NCBI RefSeq assembly: GCF_001188485.1
Contig: NZ_JNGH01000077.1
Coordinates: 46,685-85,986, forward strand
DNA: 39,302 nt
Source of the DNA: Trabulsiella odontotermitis
GTDB taxonomy: Bacteria > Pseudomonadota > Gammaproteobacteria > Enterobacterales > Enterobacteriaceae
Direction of reading: 5' to 3'
Shown: one piece after another, positions 24,090-32,416 of the stretch
Position numbering within the stretch: the first letter of the stretch is position 1
Layout of the letters: each line of letters starts with the position of its first letter
Made by a program: the position numbers and the translations under genes
The notes under the pieces: model-generated
What the model was told of the DNA's origin: nothing
The model's input: the letters and a program-made list of their open reading frames with translations, nothing else
Database searches by the model: none

Positions 24090-26543
24090 ATGAAAAAGAT
24101 ATATCTTGGTCATTTGCATTCAGCAAAAGAGATACAAAATCATTCGGAAAGATTAACTTATTTAACGTCGATTTTAAGATCACTACTTCAGGTTGCTGTT
24201 GTATCTTCTTTTGAGATTGCGAAAAATTTAACCCCGAGTGACGAATACGATTTATCCGAATTGACAAACCGATTTTGTAGACCATCAGATGGATTACCAT
24301 TACAAATATTAGATACTATAGCTCCAATAGTAAGGAGTTATGTTGCAAATGATTATTTGCGTGGATGGTTTGAGTCAACAAGGGAAATAGAGAAACCTTT
24401 GTCAAAACAGTTAGTTGATTGGGTAGAGTTTAGGAATAAAAGGCCTGGGCATGGCGTATTGGATGCGAACATTACTAATAAATGGGTAAATAAAACGGAA
24501 GCAATAATTAAGGATTGCTTAACAATTTTTTCGAAAATATTACCAGATATTTCTTCCGATGGTGTGCTTTTACCCCTAAAAAATTTTAGCGGAACAAAAA
24601 TAACGACTCCTTTATATATTAAGAATAATGTTGTTGTAGTTTTGAATATTACTGTGCGAAAAGGTGTATGGAAATTAAAAGGACAGTTATTGTCTACTGA
24701 AGATGCTGAAGAGTTTACTGTTGATCTTGATGAAGATAACGTTTTTAACACTATTAGCATAAAGCCAATTGGCAGATACGAACTTGCAGATATTATTTCT
24801 AATAATAAAAATTATTCTTTTTTCCATAATATCCCCGTAAGGCAAACAGATACGTTCGAGGGAAGAAAAGCTGAACTTAAGCAATTACAAGAATGGATCG
24901 ATGACGAGGATTCAAGATACTGCCTAGTTTATGGTGATGGCGGATATGGAAAGACCACCTTAGTTCTTGAAATGTTGAATCTTTTTTTAGAAAGCCAATA
25001 TGATTTCAATGAGCCTTTACCCACTATTATTAGTTACCATACGGCCAAAATGACAAGATGGACTGATCAGGGGTTAGTTCATTTAACTGGGACACTTCCA
25101 GTAATGGACGAGTGTTTGAGAGAACTTGTCAGATGCTTCCATCCTGTTCTTAGCCAGGAATGGTATACAACCTCAGGACGACAGCTGGTTGATAAGACAA
25201 TTAGTGTCTTGAAAGAGAACAAACTTACACGCGACGATATTCTCTTAATAATAGACAATACGGAAACACTCGCAACAAACTCTCAAGAAGTTAAAGATCT
25301 TGGTGCTTTTTTCAAAACAATTGGGAAATTGATAGGAAGAATAATTATAACATCAAGGCGACGAGAATTCATTGAAGCAACTCCAATAGCTATTGAAGGT
25401 CTTTCTGAGATTGAAGGAGTCAATCTAATGAAAAGATTAGCTGATGAATTTTGTGCCAAACCGATACAACAAGCTGGTGAAGCTAAATTGAGAAAGGTGT
25501 CAGAACAACTGATGCACAAGCCAATTCTTCTAGAGGCGTTGGTAAAATATATTGCGCGTGGCTCATGTGGTATTGATATAGCAATCGATACTGTATTCAA
25601 AAAATCAAATGAAGACCTGCTGGAATTCTTATATGAAGATGCTTGGCAAAGGTTGAATCAGCTTCAGAAGGAAGTCTTTTTGACGTTAATACATTTGTCT
25701 AGCCCTTTGGATCAAAATACAATTAGTAGAACCTGCCAAAAAATTGGTATACAACATACTGAATTCCAAGAAGGACTTGAAGAAACGCATTTTTCGGTTC
25801 TAACTGACTATGGGCGCACTTACACGATTGAACTTGTTGATTTGGCGAAAAGATTTTTTCTTCAGCAATTTGGTAAATTAGATTTAAAGGAAAAACAAAA
25901 TCTCAAAAAGATAGCTGAACTAGTTGATTCTTATGCTGCAGAACGAGAAAAAATTGATAAAGAATATAAAACAGATCGAATCGCTGAAGCATTTAGAAGT
26001 GAATATGCAAAGGCTGCAAAGGTTTATGTTGATAAAGGAGATATAGATAATGCTATTAACATGTACAAACTTGCAGTTGAAGATGATCCAGTAAACTCAG
26101 CCTTGCACGATAGATTTTCTTGGTTTTTATTAAACAAGACAACAGATTACTCCTATGCAAAAAAAATATCGGAAAAAGCAGTCGAACTTGATAAAAGGAA
26201 CTGTGATGCAATTGTAGGGCTTGCACTTGTTCATTACAGATTAGGAAATATTCAGGATGGCGATAAGTATATTGATCAGGCTCAAGATGCTGGACGGAGT
26301 CTTTCTTTCTGTATGCTTAGAAAAGCCATAGCGAGATATTACCAAGCAAAAGATGAAGAAATGATAGACCGTAAAATTGAGCTTCTAGAAACAGCGCTTG
26401 ATCTTTTAGAGCAAGCTGACAGAAAGAATACAAACTATAGAGGTTATGATGCAAAAAACAAAAGTGATATTCAGCGATATCAAGGACTGACTCGAAATCG
26501 ACTTAGCGCACTAAGGGCAACGAGAACTAGGTCGCGGAGATGA
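24090..26543 (+). CDS. STAND NTPase with HEPN-like N-terminus and TPR C-terminus
   Basis: 817 aa. The helical N-terminal domain has EFRNKRPGHGVLD (113-125), matching the HEPN ribonuclease motif RN-x4-H (Arg115...His121). The NTPase core follows: Walker A GDGGYGKTT (282-290), Walker B DDILLIIDN (382-390), and an IIITSRRREF sensor (418-427) with GLSEIEGVNLMKRL after it. A winged-helix-like region comes next, and TPR-like helices (about 640-790, VYVDKGDIDNAINMYKLAVE). This sensor-switch-effector architecture is that of bacterial NLR-like abortive-infection proteins: the TPRs sense a phage trigger and the HEPN RNase would attack RNA. The effector call rests on the motif alone. The gene is AT-rich and alone in its transcription unit; the ribosome binding site is weak (AGGA 14 bases before ATG). 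Confidence 0.8.
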   Translation: MKKIYLGHLHSAKEIQNHSERLTYLTSILRSLLQVAVVSSFEIAKNLTPSDEYDLSELTNRFCRPSDGLPLQILDTIAPIVRSYVANDYLRGWFESTREIEKPLSKQLVDWVEFRNKRPGHGVLDANITNKWVNKTEAIIKDCLTIFSKILPDISSDGVLLPLKNFSGTKITTPLYIKNNVVVVLNITVRKGVWKLKGQLLSTEDAEEFTVDLDEDNVFNTISIKPIGRYELADIISNNKNYSFFHNIPVRQTDTFEGRKAELKQLQEWIDDEDSRYCLVYGDGGYGKTTLVLEMLNLFLESQYDFNEPLPTIISYHTAKMTRWTDQGLVHLTGTLPVMDECLRELVRCFHPVLSQEWYTTSGRQLVDKTISVLKENKLTRDDILLIIDNTETLATNSQEVKDLGAFFKTIGKLIGRIIITSRRREFIEATPIAIEGLSEIEGVNLMKRLADEFCAKPIQQAGEAKLRKVSEQLMHKPILLEALVKYIARGSCGIDIAIDTVFKKSNEDLLEFLYEDAWQRLNQLQKEVFLTLIHLSSPLDQNTISRTCQKIGIQHTEFQEGLEETHFSVLTDYGRTYTIELVDLAKRFFLQQFGKLDLKEKQNLKKIAELVDSYAAEREKIDKEYKTDRIAEAFRSEYAKAAKVYVDKGDIDNAINMYKLAVEDDPVNSALHDRFSWFLLNKTTDYSYAKKISEKAVELDKRNCDAIVGLALVHYRLGNIQDGDKYIDQAQDAGRSLSFCMLRKAIARYYQAKDEEMIDRKIELLETALDLLEQADRKNTNYRGYDAKNKSDIQRYQGLTRNRLSALRATRTRSRR

Positions 26544-26916
26544 GGTGCGAAGCCTCAATGCCTGTGAAAACCATGCTCGTCAAATACGAGAATAGTAAAA
26601 GAAATAGATGATATGGAGTGGACGTGTATCATATGGTGGCTAATGACTGAATTTCAAAGTAATACCGGGTGTATAATCCTCTCCAATATTGGGAGAGGAT
26701 TCTGTAAGCTGGCTTTGAGCCATCAGCGGACGTTGGAAAAATCATACATACTCCAAAATTACTGATCTCGAACAGTGGGATTTCTTCATCGGCAAAGAGT
26801 TAAAAAAATGTAGCATTGCAGGGCCTTAAATGTATATTAAAGTCAGGAAAAAATATAATAGTATCAAATAGTGCATTTGGTGATGTTATGTTATCAACGA
26901 TGTTTGCGAGGATAAT
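26544..26916. other. Intergenic stretch after the STAND gene
   Basis: About 370 bases. AATCCTCTCC (26675-26684) and GGAGAGGATT (26692-26701) form a perfect 10-bp hairpin without T-run, possibly the end of the STAND transcript. The rest is AT-rich with no gene. Confidence 0.5.
26675..26701 (+). terminator. Strong hairpin after the STAND gene (no T-run)
   Basis: Perfect 10-bp stem with a 7-base loop, about 130 bases past the stop codon. Lacks a following T-run, so it may be an mRNA 3'-end stabiliser or a protein-binding palindrome rather than a true intrinsic terminator. Confidence 0.4.
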
Positions 26917-27702
26917 TTGGAATTGGAAAAGGAAACAAAAGTGCTAATAGAGTCAATCCCTTAAGAGGTTTGGCTCCAACTGTATATCGACTCTTCTCAA
27001 TCAATATTGAGGCAGTTCGGTCGTTTTGGCGAGGATCTTGCCAAAACACTTCGGCTTGTAACTTTCCCTATCCAATGTACAGCATATATACAAGACCGAA
27101 TCGACAGAGGTTTTTCGAAAGCATTACAGCAAGTATCGGAAGAAAGACGTGTTGTACCACCCGAAGGATTATTGTTGGACATTGCCGATAAGCTTAAGCA
27201 CCATGATTGCGAGTCACTAGTTGGAAAACTTTACGTTGAATTGCTGGCCGCTTCTATGGACACTGAAAGAACACATCAAGCGCACCCGGCATTTTTGCCA
27301 ATTATCGGACAGCTTTCATCTGATGAAGCACTATTCTTATTGCGCTTGTCTGAAAAAAAACCTTCGATTTATGTCAGAGATAAAAAGAATTGGGATTTGG
27401 TCAGTCAAACAGAAAGGGAAGCTTTTTTGAATGACTTAACATTCCCCATTCATGACGTAGAAACTAAACTTTTAGATCTGGCACTAAAACCAGAGGAGCT
27501 TTACTATCCGGAAAACTTCTATATTTACATTGAACATCTTAATAAGTTAGGGCTTCTGGAATATAATAACAACCATTCAAATAAAAAATGGGATAGCTGG
27601 GCAGAGCTTACTGCGGGTCAGTATGACATGTGGTTTATTGAGTTAACAAAGTTTGGTCGCTTGTTCTTCGAGTGTTGTACCGCTGCCTTAGATAACATTT
27701 AG
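26917..27702 (+). pseudogene. Abi-alpha (DUF4393) protein, damaged N-terminus
   Basis: The frame from 27007 to 27702 (231 aa) has the DUF4393 core: FGEDLAKTLRLVTFPIQCTA, VPPEGLLLDIADKL, LYVELLAASMDTERTHQAHP and AFLPIIGQLSSDEALFLLRL, linked in the family to abortive infection. It has no good start at 27007 (TTG, no binding site). In the same frame upstream, GAGGAT is followed by TTG 26917 (LELEKETKVLIESIP), then TAA 26962. Between them a neighbouring frame reads PLRGLAPTVY, a plausible family N-terminus, so a small indel near 26960 with a second one before 27007 would restore the whole. It is either a pseudogene or a shortened protein using the late TTG. Confidence 0.6.
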
Positions 27703-27723
27703 TATAATTTACCATCTTACTGA

Positions 27724-27743
27724 GAGCCGCATTAGTGCGGCTC
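27724..27743 (+). terminator. Hairpin after the Abi-alpha gene
   Basis: GAGCCGCA and TGCGGCTC form a perfect 8-bp stem with loop TTAG, 21 bases after the stop. The following sequence is not T-rich. It probably ends the cargo transcript and marks the right edge of the accessory block. Confidence 0.5.
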
Positions 27744-28045
27744 ACAGTTGGTGTTATATGAGTTTTCCATTAAGAGAAACTATTCATTTTCATTAAATAC
27801 CATACATTACTGCGATAATAACGTCCGCTCCTCGCTCATAGCCGACCTCTAAAAAGATGTTTTGATTTTCCATAATCAACCCGCCATACTCATGTCACCG
27901 GAGCCTGAACACCTCTGGTGACTTCTGCGCTTTGAGGGGACTCAGAGTGCAAACGGCAATCAGAACACATTCCCACCTGTCACAGATGCAGAAATGCACC
28001 TGCGTTTTTTTTGTTTTCAGCGTTTCATCTCTGCAGAGGTGAAGC
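27744..28045. other. Transition from cargo block to lambdoid nin region
   Basis: 300 bases, AT-rich to about 27880 then GC-normal. A run of eight T at 28004-28011 follows a weak GCAG/CTGC hairpin. No gene seen. The composition change makes this the probable right boundary of the inserted DNA. Confidence 0.45.
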
Positions 28046-28354
28046 GTGAGGATCCTGCTGAAACCTGACGTTGCCCGAAGTCTGGGTGTCGTGCTGCTTA
28101 AACCGGGCAGCGAGCTGCTGGGTATGTTCCGTCATGGCCGCGTGCTGATCGAATCTGAACCAGCCAGCATGGCGCACCTGCCGTCGGGGAGGGTGCCTGA
28201 TGCGCGCCAGCCGCTGGCAGACGACAAGTCGCTCGAACCCTTCTTCACAGACGAGAGAGTGATCGCCGCCGCAGGTGGTCTGTCCGGACTGGAATACTGG
28301 CTGGGGGACAATGCCAGTACCCTCACTCGGAATACCACCACAAAGAGCTGGTGA
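28046..28354 (+). CDS. Hypothetical lambdoid nin-region protein, 102 aa
   Basis: GTG 28046 is preceded by GAGGTG at a good distance. Begins MRILLKPDVARSLGVVLLKP and ends LSGLEYWLGDNASTLT...; hydrophobic start and a mixed C-terminus. I recall similar proteins directly before DUF968 genes in enterobacterial phages but no function. Its stop overlaps the next gene's GTGA. Confidence 0.65.
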   Translation: MRILLKPDVARSLGVVLLKPGSELLGMFRHGRVLIESEPASMAHLPSGRVPDARQPLADDKSLEPFFTDERVIAAAGGLSGLEYWLGDNASTLTRNTTTKSW

Positions 28355-29076
28355 CCATGCGCCACCCGCCGGGCTCAATGTTGTTGTGCTGGCACTGTGA
28401 GAACCAGCTGCGCGAGCAAACTACAGAGCAACTGGCGGCGCTGGCACGCAGGAACGTCATTGACTGGGTGATCGACACCGTTCGTATCAGGCTCCGGTAC
28501 AACAAAGAGCGTGAGCTGGCTCTGGCTGAACTGTGCTGGTGGGCTGTATGTGCCGGGATCGGCGATGCAATTACCGAAGAGATGGCGGCACGTTCTCTGT
28601 TGCTGCCGGTTGAGCCGTTCCTGTCGGTTTATAAGGAAAGTGACATCGTTCCCTCGGTTCCGGCCACCAGCATTCTGCAGCGAGAGATGGCACAGGTTAA
28701 GCCGATCAATATGCCACCCGCAGAAGAACAGCCAAAAGTACTGACGCTGGCGGCTGACCCTGAATCTCCGGAATCCTTCATGCTGCGACCGAAACGGCGT
28801 CGCTGGATATGCAAACCCTACACCGACTGGGTGAAGACCCAACCCTGCTCCGGATGTCAGCGACCAGCTGACGATCCTCACCATATCATCGGGCATGGTA
28901 TGGGTGGCACTGCAACAAAAGCCCATGACCTCTTCGTGATCCCACTGTGCAGAGTGTGCCACGACGAGCTACATGCCGACGTTGCGGCATTTGAACAGAA
29001 GCACGGCACGCAGCTTGAGCTGCTGTACCGGTTTCTGGATCGGGCGCTGGCGATAGGCGTAATCGTGAAAGCGTAA
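28351..29076 (+). CDS. DUF968 family protein with HNH-like zinc fold
   Basis: 241 aa from GTG 28351 (or ATG 28357). The C-terminal third carries CSGCQRPADDPHHIIGHGMG and LFVIPLCRVCHDELHADVAA, an HNH-type Cys2...His...Cys-His arrangement, which defines DUF968, a family found in the nin/replication region of lambdoid prophages and thought to act on recombination intermediates. The N-terminal half (LLCWHCENQLREQTTEQLAA) has another CxxC. It precedes the antiterminator gene, the usual position. Confidence 0.82.
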   Translation: MTMRHPPGSMLLCWHCENQLREQTTEQLAALARRNVIDWVIDTVRIRLRYNKERELALAELCWWAVCAGIGDAITEEMAARSLLLPVEPFLSVYKESDIVPSVPATSILQREMAQVKPINMPPAEEQPKVLTLAADPESPESFMLRPKRRRWICKPYTDWVKTQPCSGCQRPADDPHHIIGHGMGGTATKAHDLFVIPLCRVCHDELHADVAAFEQKHGTQLELLYRFLDRALAIGVIVKA

Positions 29077-29093
29077 GTGTATGGAGATGAGCA

Positions 29094-29501
29094 ATGCGTG
29101 ATATTCAAATGGTACTCGAACGATGGGGCGCCTGGGCTGCCAGTAACCATGAAGACGTTGCCTGGTCCCCGATTGCTGCGGGGTTTAAGGGGCTTATTCC
29201 CACAAAGATAAGATCACGCCCTCAATGCTGTGATGATGATGCAATGATTCTCTGCGGCTGCATGGCTCGCCTGAACAAGAATAATAGCGACCTGCACGAT
29301 CTACTGGTGGATTATTACGTGATAGGCATGACGTTTATGGCTCTGGCACATAAGCATGACTGCTCTGATGGTCATATCGGAAAGAAATTGCAGAAAGCAG
29401 AGGGCGTCGTTGAAGGCATGCTGATGATGCTCGATGTCCGACTGGAAATGGACAGGTTTGTTTCCCGCATGCCTGAAACGAAATTAGTGGCTAATGGATA
29501 A
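29094..29501 (+). CDS. Q: Antitermination protein Q
   Basis: 135 aa: [20 protein letters not shown], then [16 protein letters not shown] and [20 protein letters not shown], the Phage_antitermQ family. Q loads onto RNA polymerase at the late promoter and lets it pass terminators so that lysis and head genes are expressed. It starts at ATG 29094 with GGAG 8 bases before. A terminator hairpin lies 73 bases past its end, where a late leader terminator is expected. Confidence 0.88.
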   Translation: MRDIQMVLERWGAWAASNHEDVAWSPIAAGFKGLIPTKIRSRPQCCDDDAMILCGCMARLNKNNSDLHDLLVDYYVIGMTFMALAHKHDCSDGHIGKKLQKAEGVVEGMLMMLDVRLEMDRFVSRMPETKLVANG

Positions 29502-29507
29502 AAAAAG

Positions 29508-29607
29508 TTTACGTACGTAAAAAACAGAATACTCTGTTAAGAGTGGTTACTTCGCCACACCACTTAATACCTAAAACCCTGTCATAATTGACGGGGTTTC
29601 GTTCTTT
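29508..29607 (+). promoter_or_regulatory. Late leader region: palindrome and Q-dependent terminator (tR'-like)
   Basis: Directly after Q is the 14-bp perfect palindrome TTTACGTACGTAAA (29508-29521). Then comes an imperfect inverted repeat around GAGTGG...CCACTT (29540-29565), and AAACCCTGTCA-TAAT-TGACGGGGTTT (29574-29599), an 11-bp hairpin with one G-T pair, followed by CGTTCTTT. The layout fits late promoter pR' with Q-binding and terminator. Exact promoter boxes are not clear. Confidence 0.6.
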
Positions 29608-29696
29608 AAGCACTTCTTAATCTGGTTTGTAGTATTTCTAAATCCACTATTTTTCCAGCGCCGCTATACTCACAGCTACACAAGTTGGAGGTGCTT

Positions 29697-30092
29697 ATGA
29701 AAGAAGGTTACTACTGGATTCAGTACAACGGCGGGCAACAGATTGCGTATTACGTTCCGGAGGTTATCAATGACCTCGATACTGGTAAAACGGTGATTGG
29801 GGCGTGGTATGTAACGCGCGGCGACGACCTTTGCCATAATGGCGAAGTAGAAGTGCTGAGTGGACCACTGGAAGCGCCTGGCGATTATTCTCGTGGTTTC
29901 AATTCAGTAGCAGAAGCAACGCAGCAATGTGACTTTTTGCGTTTCCATGTCGAACGCGCGGCGGAGCTATGCAATGACGCCAGACGCGAGCTGGAGCGAG
30001 CAGAACTTGACCTTGCCGCTCTGGTAGAGCAGTACAACGAGCAGGCAAAAATAGCAGGCATTAAGGCAATAGAACTGAATGCGGGGCAGTAA
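29697..30092 (+). CDS. Hypothetical phage protein, 131 aa
   Basis: ATG 29697 follows GGAGGTG by 4 bases, a strong site; an upstream in-frame start is less likely. The N-terminal half is beta-rich (MKEGYYWIQYNGGQQIAYYV, then GAWYVTRGDDLCHNGEVEVL) and the C-terminal part a helix with heptad-like Leu/Ala (LCNDARRELERAELDLAALV). No family recognised. It is the first gene of the late transcript after the leader terminator. Confidence 0.6.
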   Translation: MKEGYYWIQYNGGQQIAYYVPEVINDLDTGKTVIGAWYVTRGDDLCHNGEVEVLSGPLEAPGDYSRGFNSVAEATQQCDFLRFHVERAAELCNDARRELERAELDLAALVEQYNEQAKIAGIKAIELNAGQ

Positions 30093-30523
30093 CTGTAATA
30101 CGTAAAGCCTGTTTTACTGTTAATTACCGCAGTCTTATTACGGTCTTATTTTTTTATTTACAATGACTTGTAACGAAACGAATCTCAACTATTCTTACTT
30201 TGACTCATAGAGTGCATTAAGAGTAAAACCATAAACAGCCATTATCTGCACGATAATTTTACTCGAGACCAGCGAGCCCCATCGCTGGTCTTTTTTTATG
30301 CTAACTCAACACATTTCGCTTTTCTTTACTGGCCTTTTGCGGATAGCAGGCCAGCAATAAGTGCCTCCATTAACCGGAGGTTTCCTGCTGTGAAAATGGG
30401 CGGCTGGTGGGTGTTGTAGCACCCGACCAGCCATTCGCTCATGCTTCAGATCACAAGCGAACCAGGGCCCACCGCTTTAGCGCAAAAGCATAGTGAGCCT
30501 ATCAGAGTCCCGCTTACTGATCT
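30093..30523. other. Intergenic region with two hairpins before the methyltransferase
   Basis: 430 bases. 30267-30297 is a strong terminator, and 30402-30432 (GGCTGGT-GGGTG...CACCC-GACCAGCC) a long stable hairpin of unknown role. No tRNA: the second hairpin lacks D, anticodon and T arms. No start-proximal binding site for the next gene is evident. Confidence 0.55.
30267..30297 (+). terminator. Strong intrinsic terminator
   Basis: GACCAGCGA (30267-30275) pairs with TCGCTGGTC (30282-30290), a perfect 9-bp stem with a 6-base loop, followed by seven T (30291-30297). Late transcription must cross it, which is expected with Q. Confidence 0.9.
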
Positions 30524-31576
30524 ATGAAAAGTACTGTAAAAATATCCAGTGTTGAAATGATCAACGCTGATTGCCTGCACTACCTCAAATCGCTTCCTGA
30601 TGATGCCATCGACCTGATTGTTACCGATCCGCCTTACTTCAAAGTGAAGCCGAACGGGTGGGACAATCAATGGAATGGTGATGAGGATTATCTGCGCTGG
30701 CTGGATAGTTGCCTCGCTGAGTTCTGGCGTGTGCTGAAGCCCGCGGGAAGTCTTTATCTGTTCTGCGGTCATCGGCTGGCGTCAGATATCGAAATCATGA
30801 TGCGTGAGCGCTTCAATGTTCTGAACCACATCATCTGGGCAAAACCTTCCGGGCGCTGGAATGGCTGCAACAAGGAAAGCCTACGGGCATACTTCCCTGC
30901 TACTGAGCGCATAATTTTCGCAGAACATTACCAGGGACCATATAAGCCAAAGAGTGATGGCTATGCGGAAAATTGCAACGAACTGAAGCAACACGTCATG
31001 GCTCCGCTGATCACTTATTTCAGGGATGCGCGTGATGCGCTGGGCGTGAGTTCAAAACAGATAGCGGATGCCACCGGAAAGAAAAACATGGCGTCGCACT
31101 GGTTCGGCACCAGCCAGTGGCAACTGCCGGGCGAAATGGACTACCTCAAGCTGCAGGCGTTATTCGCCCAAATAGCGATCGAGAAACACCTGAACGATGA
31201 GCTTGAGAAGCCACACCACCAGCTGGTGGCCACGTGGCATTCGTTAAACCGTAAATATTCAGAGCTGCTGGAGGAGTATCAATCTCTCCGGCGCTATTTC
31301 TCTGTGAATGTGACCGTACCGTATACCGACGTATGGACACATAAACCCGTCCAGTTTTATCCCGGCAAACATCCCTGCGAGAAACCGGCTGATATGCTGC
31401 AGCAGATAATTACTGCCAGCAGCAGGCCCGGCGATCTTGTTGCTGACTTTTTCATGGGGTCAGGTTCGACAATTAAGGCTGCTTTAGAGCTGGGGCGTCG
31501 TGCGGTAGGGGTAGAACTGGAAACCGAAAGGTTCATCCAGACTGTCACCGAGGTGCGGGGAATGACAGGGAAATAA
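30524..31576 (+). CDS. DNA methyltransferase, N6-adenine/N4-cytosine type (beta class)
   Basis: 350 aa. Motif IV DPPY (35-38) precedes motif I DFFMGSGST (about 308-316), the beta-class order. AGSLYLFCGHR and HPCEKPADMLQQIITASS are further typical segments. An insertion at about 165-215 (DALGVSSKQIADATGKKNMA) looks like a helix-turn-helix that could take part in target recognition. Phage enzymes of this kind protect their DNA from host restriction. It stands alone between strong hairpins and the lysis genes. It is unrelated to the C5 enzyme at 19.3 kb, so this prophage has two methyltransferases. Confidence 0.88.
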   Translation: MKSTVKISSVEMINADCLHYLKSLPDDAIDLIVTDPPYFKVKPNGWDNQWNGDEDYLRWLDSCLAEFWRVLKPAGSLYLFCGHRLASDIEIMMRERFNVLNHIIWAKPSGRWNGCNKESLRAYFPATERIIFAEHYQGPYKPKSDGYAENCNELKQHVMAPLITYFRDARDALGVSSKQIADATGKKNMASHWFGTSQWQLPGEMDYLKLQALFAQIAIEKHLNDELEKPHHQLVATWHSLNRKYSELLEEYQSLRRYFSVNVTVPYTDVWTHKPVQFYPGKHPCEKPADMLQQIITASSRPGDLVADFFMGSGSTIKAALELGRRAVGVELETERFIQTVTEVRGMTGK

Positions 31577-31641
31577 TTCATGCGAGGCGACTATCGGTCG
31601 CCTTTATTTTCCCTCAATACACCTCAAGCAGGAGGTGTCGG

Positions 31642-31890
31642 ATGAAAAACATCATGCCTGACAAAATAGCTTCGGTGGTGGGGTATTGTACATCAGGTAG
31701 CCTCATCTGCTGGGGTAGTTTCGCCAGATGGGTGCAAGACCTTGACTGGAACATGATCGCTGTCGTCGGCGGCTTCATTATCGGCCTGCTGACATTCTTC
31801 GTGAACTTCTATTTTAAACGCCGCCAGATCAAAGCCTATGAGGCGGCGCTTGAGCGCGGCTATATCACGCCCCCTCCTCAGGATAAATGA
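31642..31890 (+). CDS. S: P21-type pinholin/holin
   Basis: 82 aa, two hydrophobic segments (IASVVGYCTSGSLICWGSFA and WNMIAVVGGFIIGLLTFFVN) and a charged tail, as in the class II holin S of phage 21. The start MKNIM gives two possible initiations (Met1 with Lys2, and Met5), matching the phage 21 dual-start arrangement in which the longer, Lys-containing form is the antiholin. AGGAGGTG precedes ATG 31642. It triggers lysis by depolarising the membrane so that the SAR endolysin is released. Confidence 0.88.
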   Translation: MKNIMPDKIASVVGYCTSGSLICWGSFARWVQDLDWNMIAVVGGFIIGLLTFFVNFYFKRRQIKAYEAALERGYITPPPQDK

Positions 31891-31891
31891 T

Positions 31892-32416
31892 ATGGCAGCG
31901 CTAAAGAAAGTAGGTGGCGCGGCCGGTATCATCTGTTCAGTTGCCGTAATTATCTCGATTGTGCTTGGAAATGGACATGTACGAACCAATGAGCGCGGCC
32001 TCGAGTTAATCGGTAATGCGGAATCATGCCGTCGTGATCCTTACGTTTGTCCCGCGGGTGTGCTGACTGACGGCCTGGGCAATACTCACGGCGTTAAGCA
32101 CGGCACCATTAAGGACGACCAGCAGATCGCCGCAGAGTGGGAAGAAAACATTCTCGACGCTGAATCCTGCGTTAATCGTTATGGCAATGGTCGAAACCTG
32201 TCAGACGATACGTTTAGCGCAGCTGTGTCGGTAACTTTCCGCTCAGGATGCGGCAATATGCGCGGCTCGACTATGTTCTCTTTATTCCGCAGCGGAGATG
32301 TGAAGGTAGCCTGTTATCAGTTTTCGCGCTGGGTGTATGGTGGTGGTCGCGTTCTTCCTGGACTGGTTACGCGCGCCGGTAAAGAAGAGACTCTCTGTCT
32401 GGATGGTCTGAAATGA
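31892..32416 (+). CDS. R: SAR endolysin (R21-like lysozyme)
   Basis: 174 aa from ATG 31892, one base after the holin stop codon. Residues 8-26 (GGAAGIICSVAVIISIVLG) are a weakly hydrophobic signal-anchor-release segment. The glycosidase triad follows the family spacing E-x8-C-x5-T: Glu44, Cys53 and Thr59 in AESCRRDPYVCPAGVLT. The enzyme cuts peptidoglycan after leaving the membrane. Pairing with a pinholin just upstream is the normal arrangement. Confidence 0.92.
   Translation: MAALKKVGGAAGIICSVAVIISIVLGNGHVRTNERGLELIGNAESCRRDPYVCPAGVLTDGLGNTHGVKHGTIKDDQQIAAEWEENILDAESCVNRYGNGRNLSDDTFSAAVSVTFRSGCGNMRGSTMFSLFRSGDVKVACYQFSRWVYGGGRVLPGLVTRAGKEETLCLDGLK

Noticed and set aside
24032-24214. 60-aa ORF overlapping the STAND start
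   Set aside because: Shadow frame; the STAND frame carries conserved motifs from its first codons onward.
26970-27191. 73-aa frame at the start of the Abi-alpha gene
   Set aside because: Only its first part resembles the family N-terminus; the rest is out of frame with the DUF4393 core, so it is used as evidence of a frameshift, not as a gene.
30402-30432. GC-rich hairpin considered as a tRNA
   Set aside because: Only one stem is present; no D, anticodon or T arm and no CCA end.
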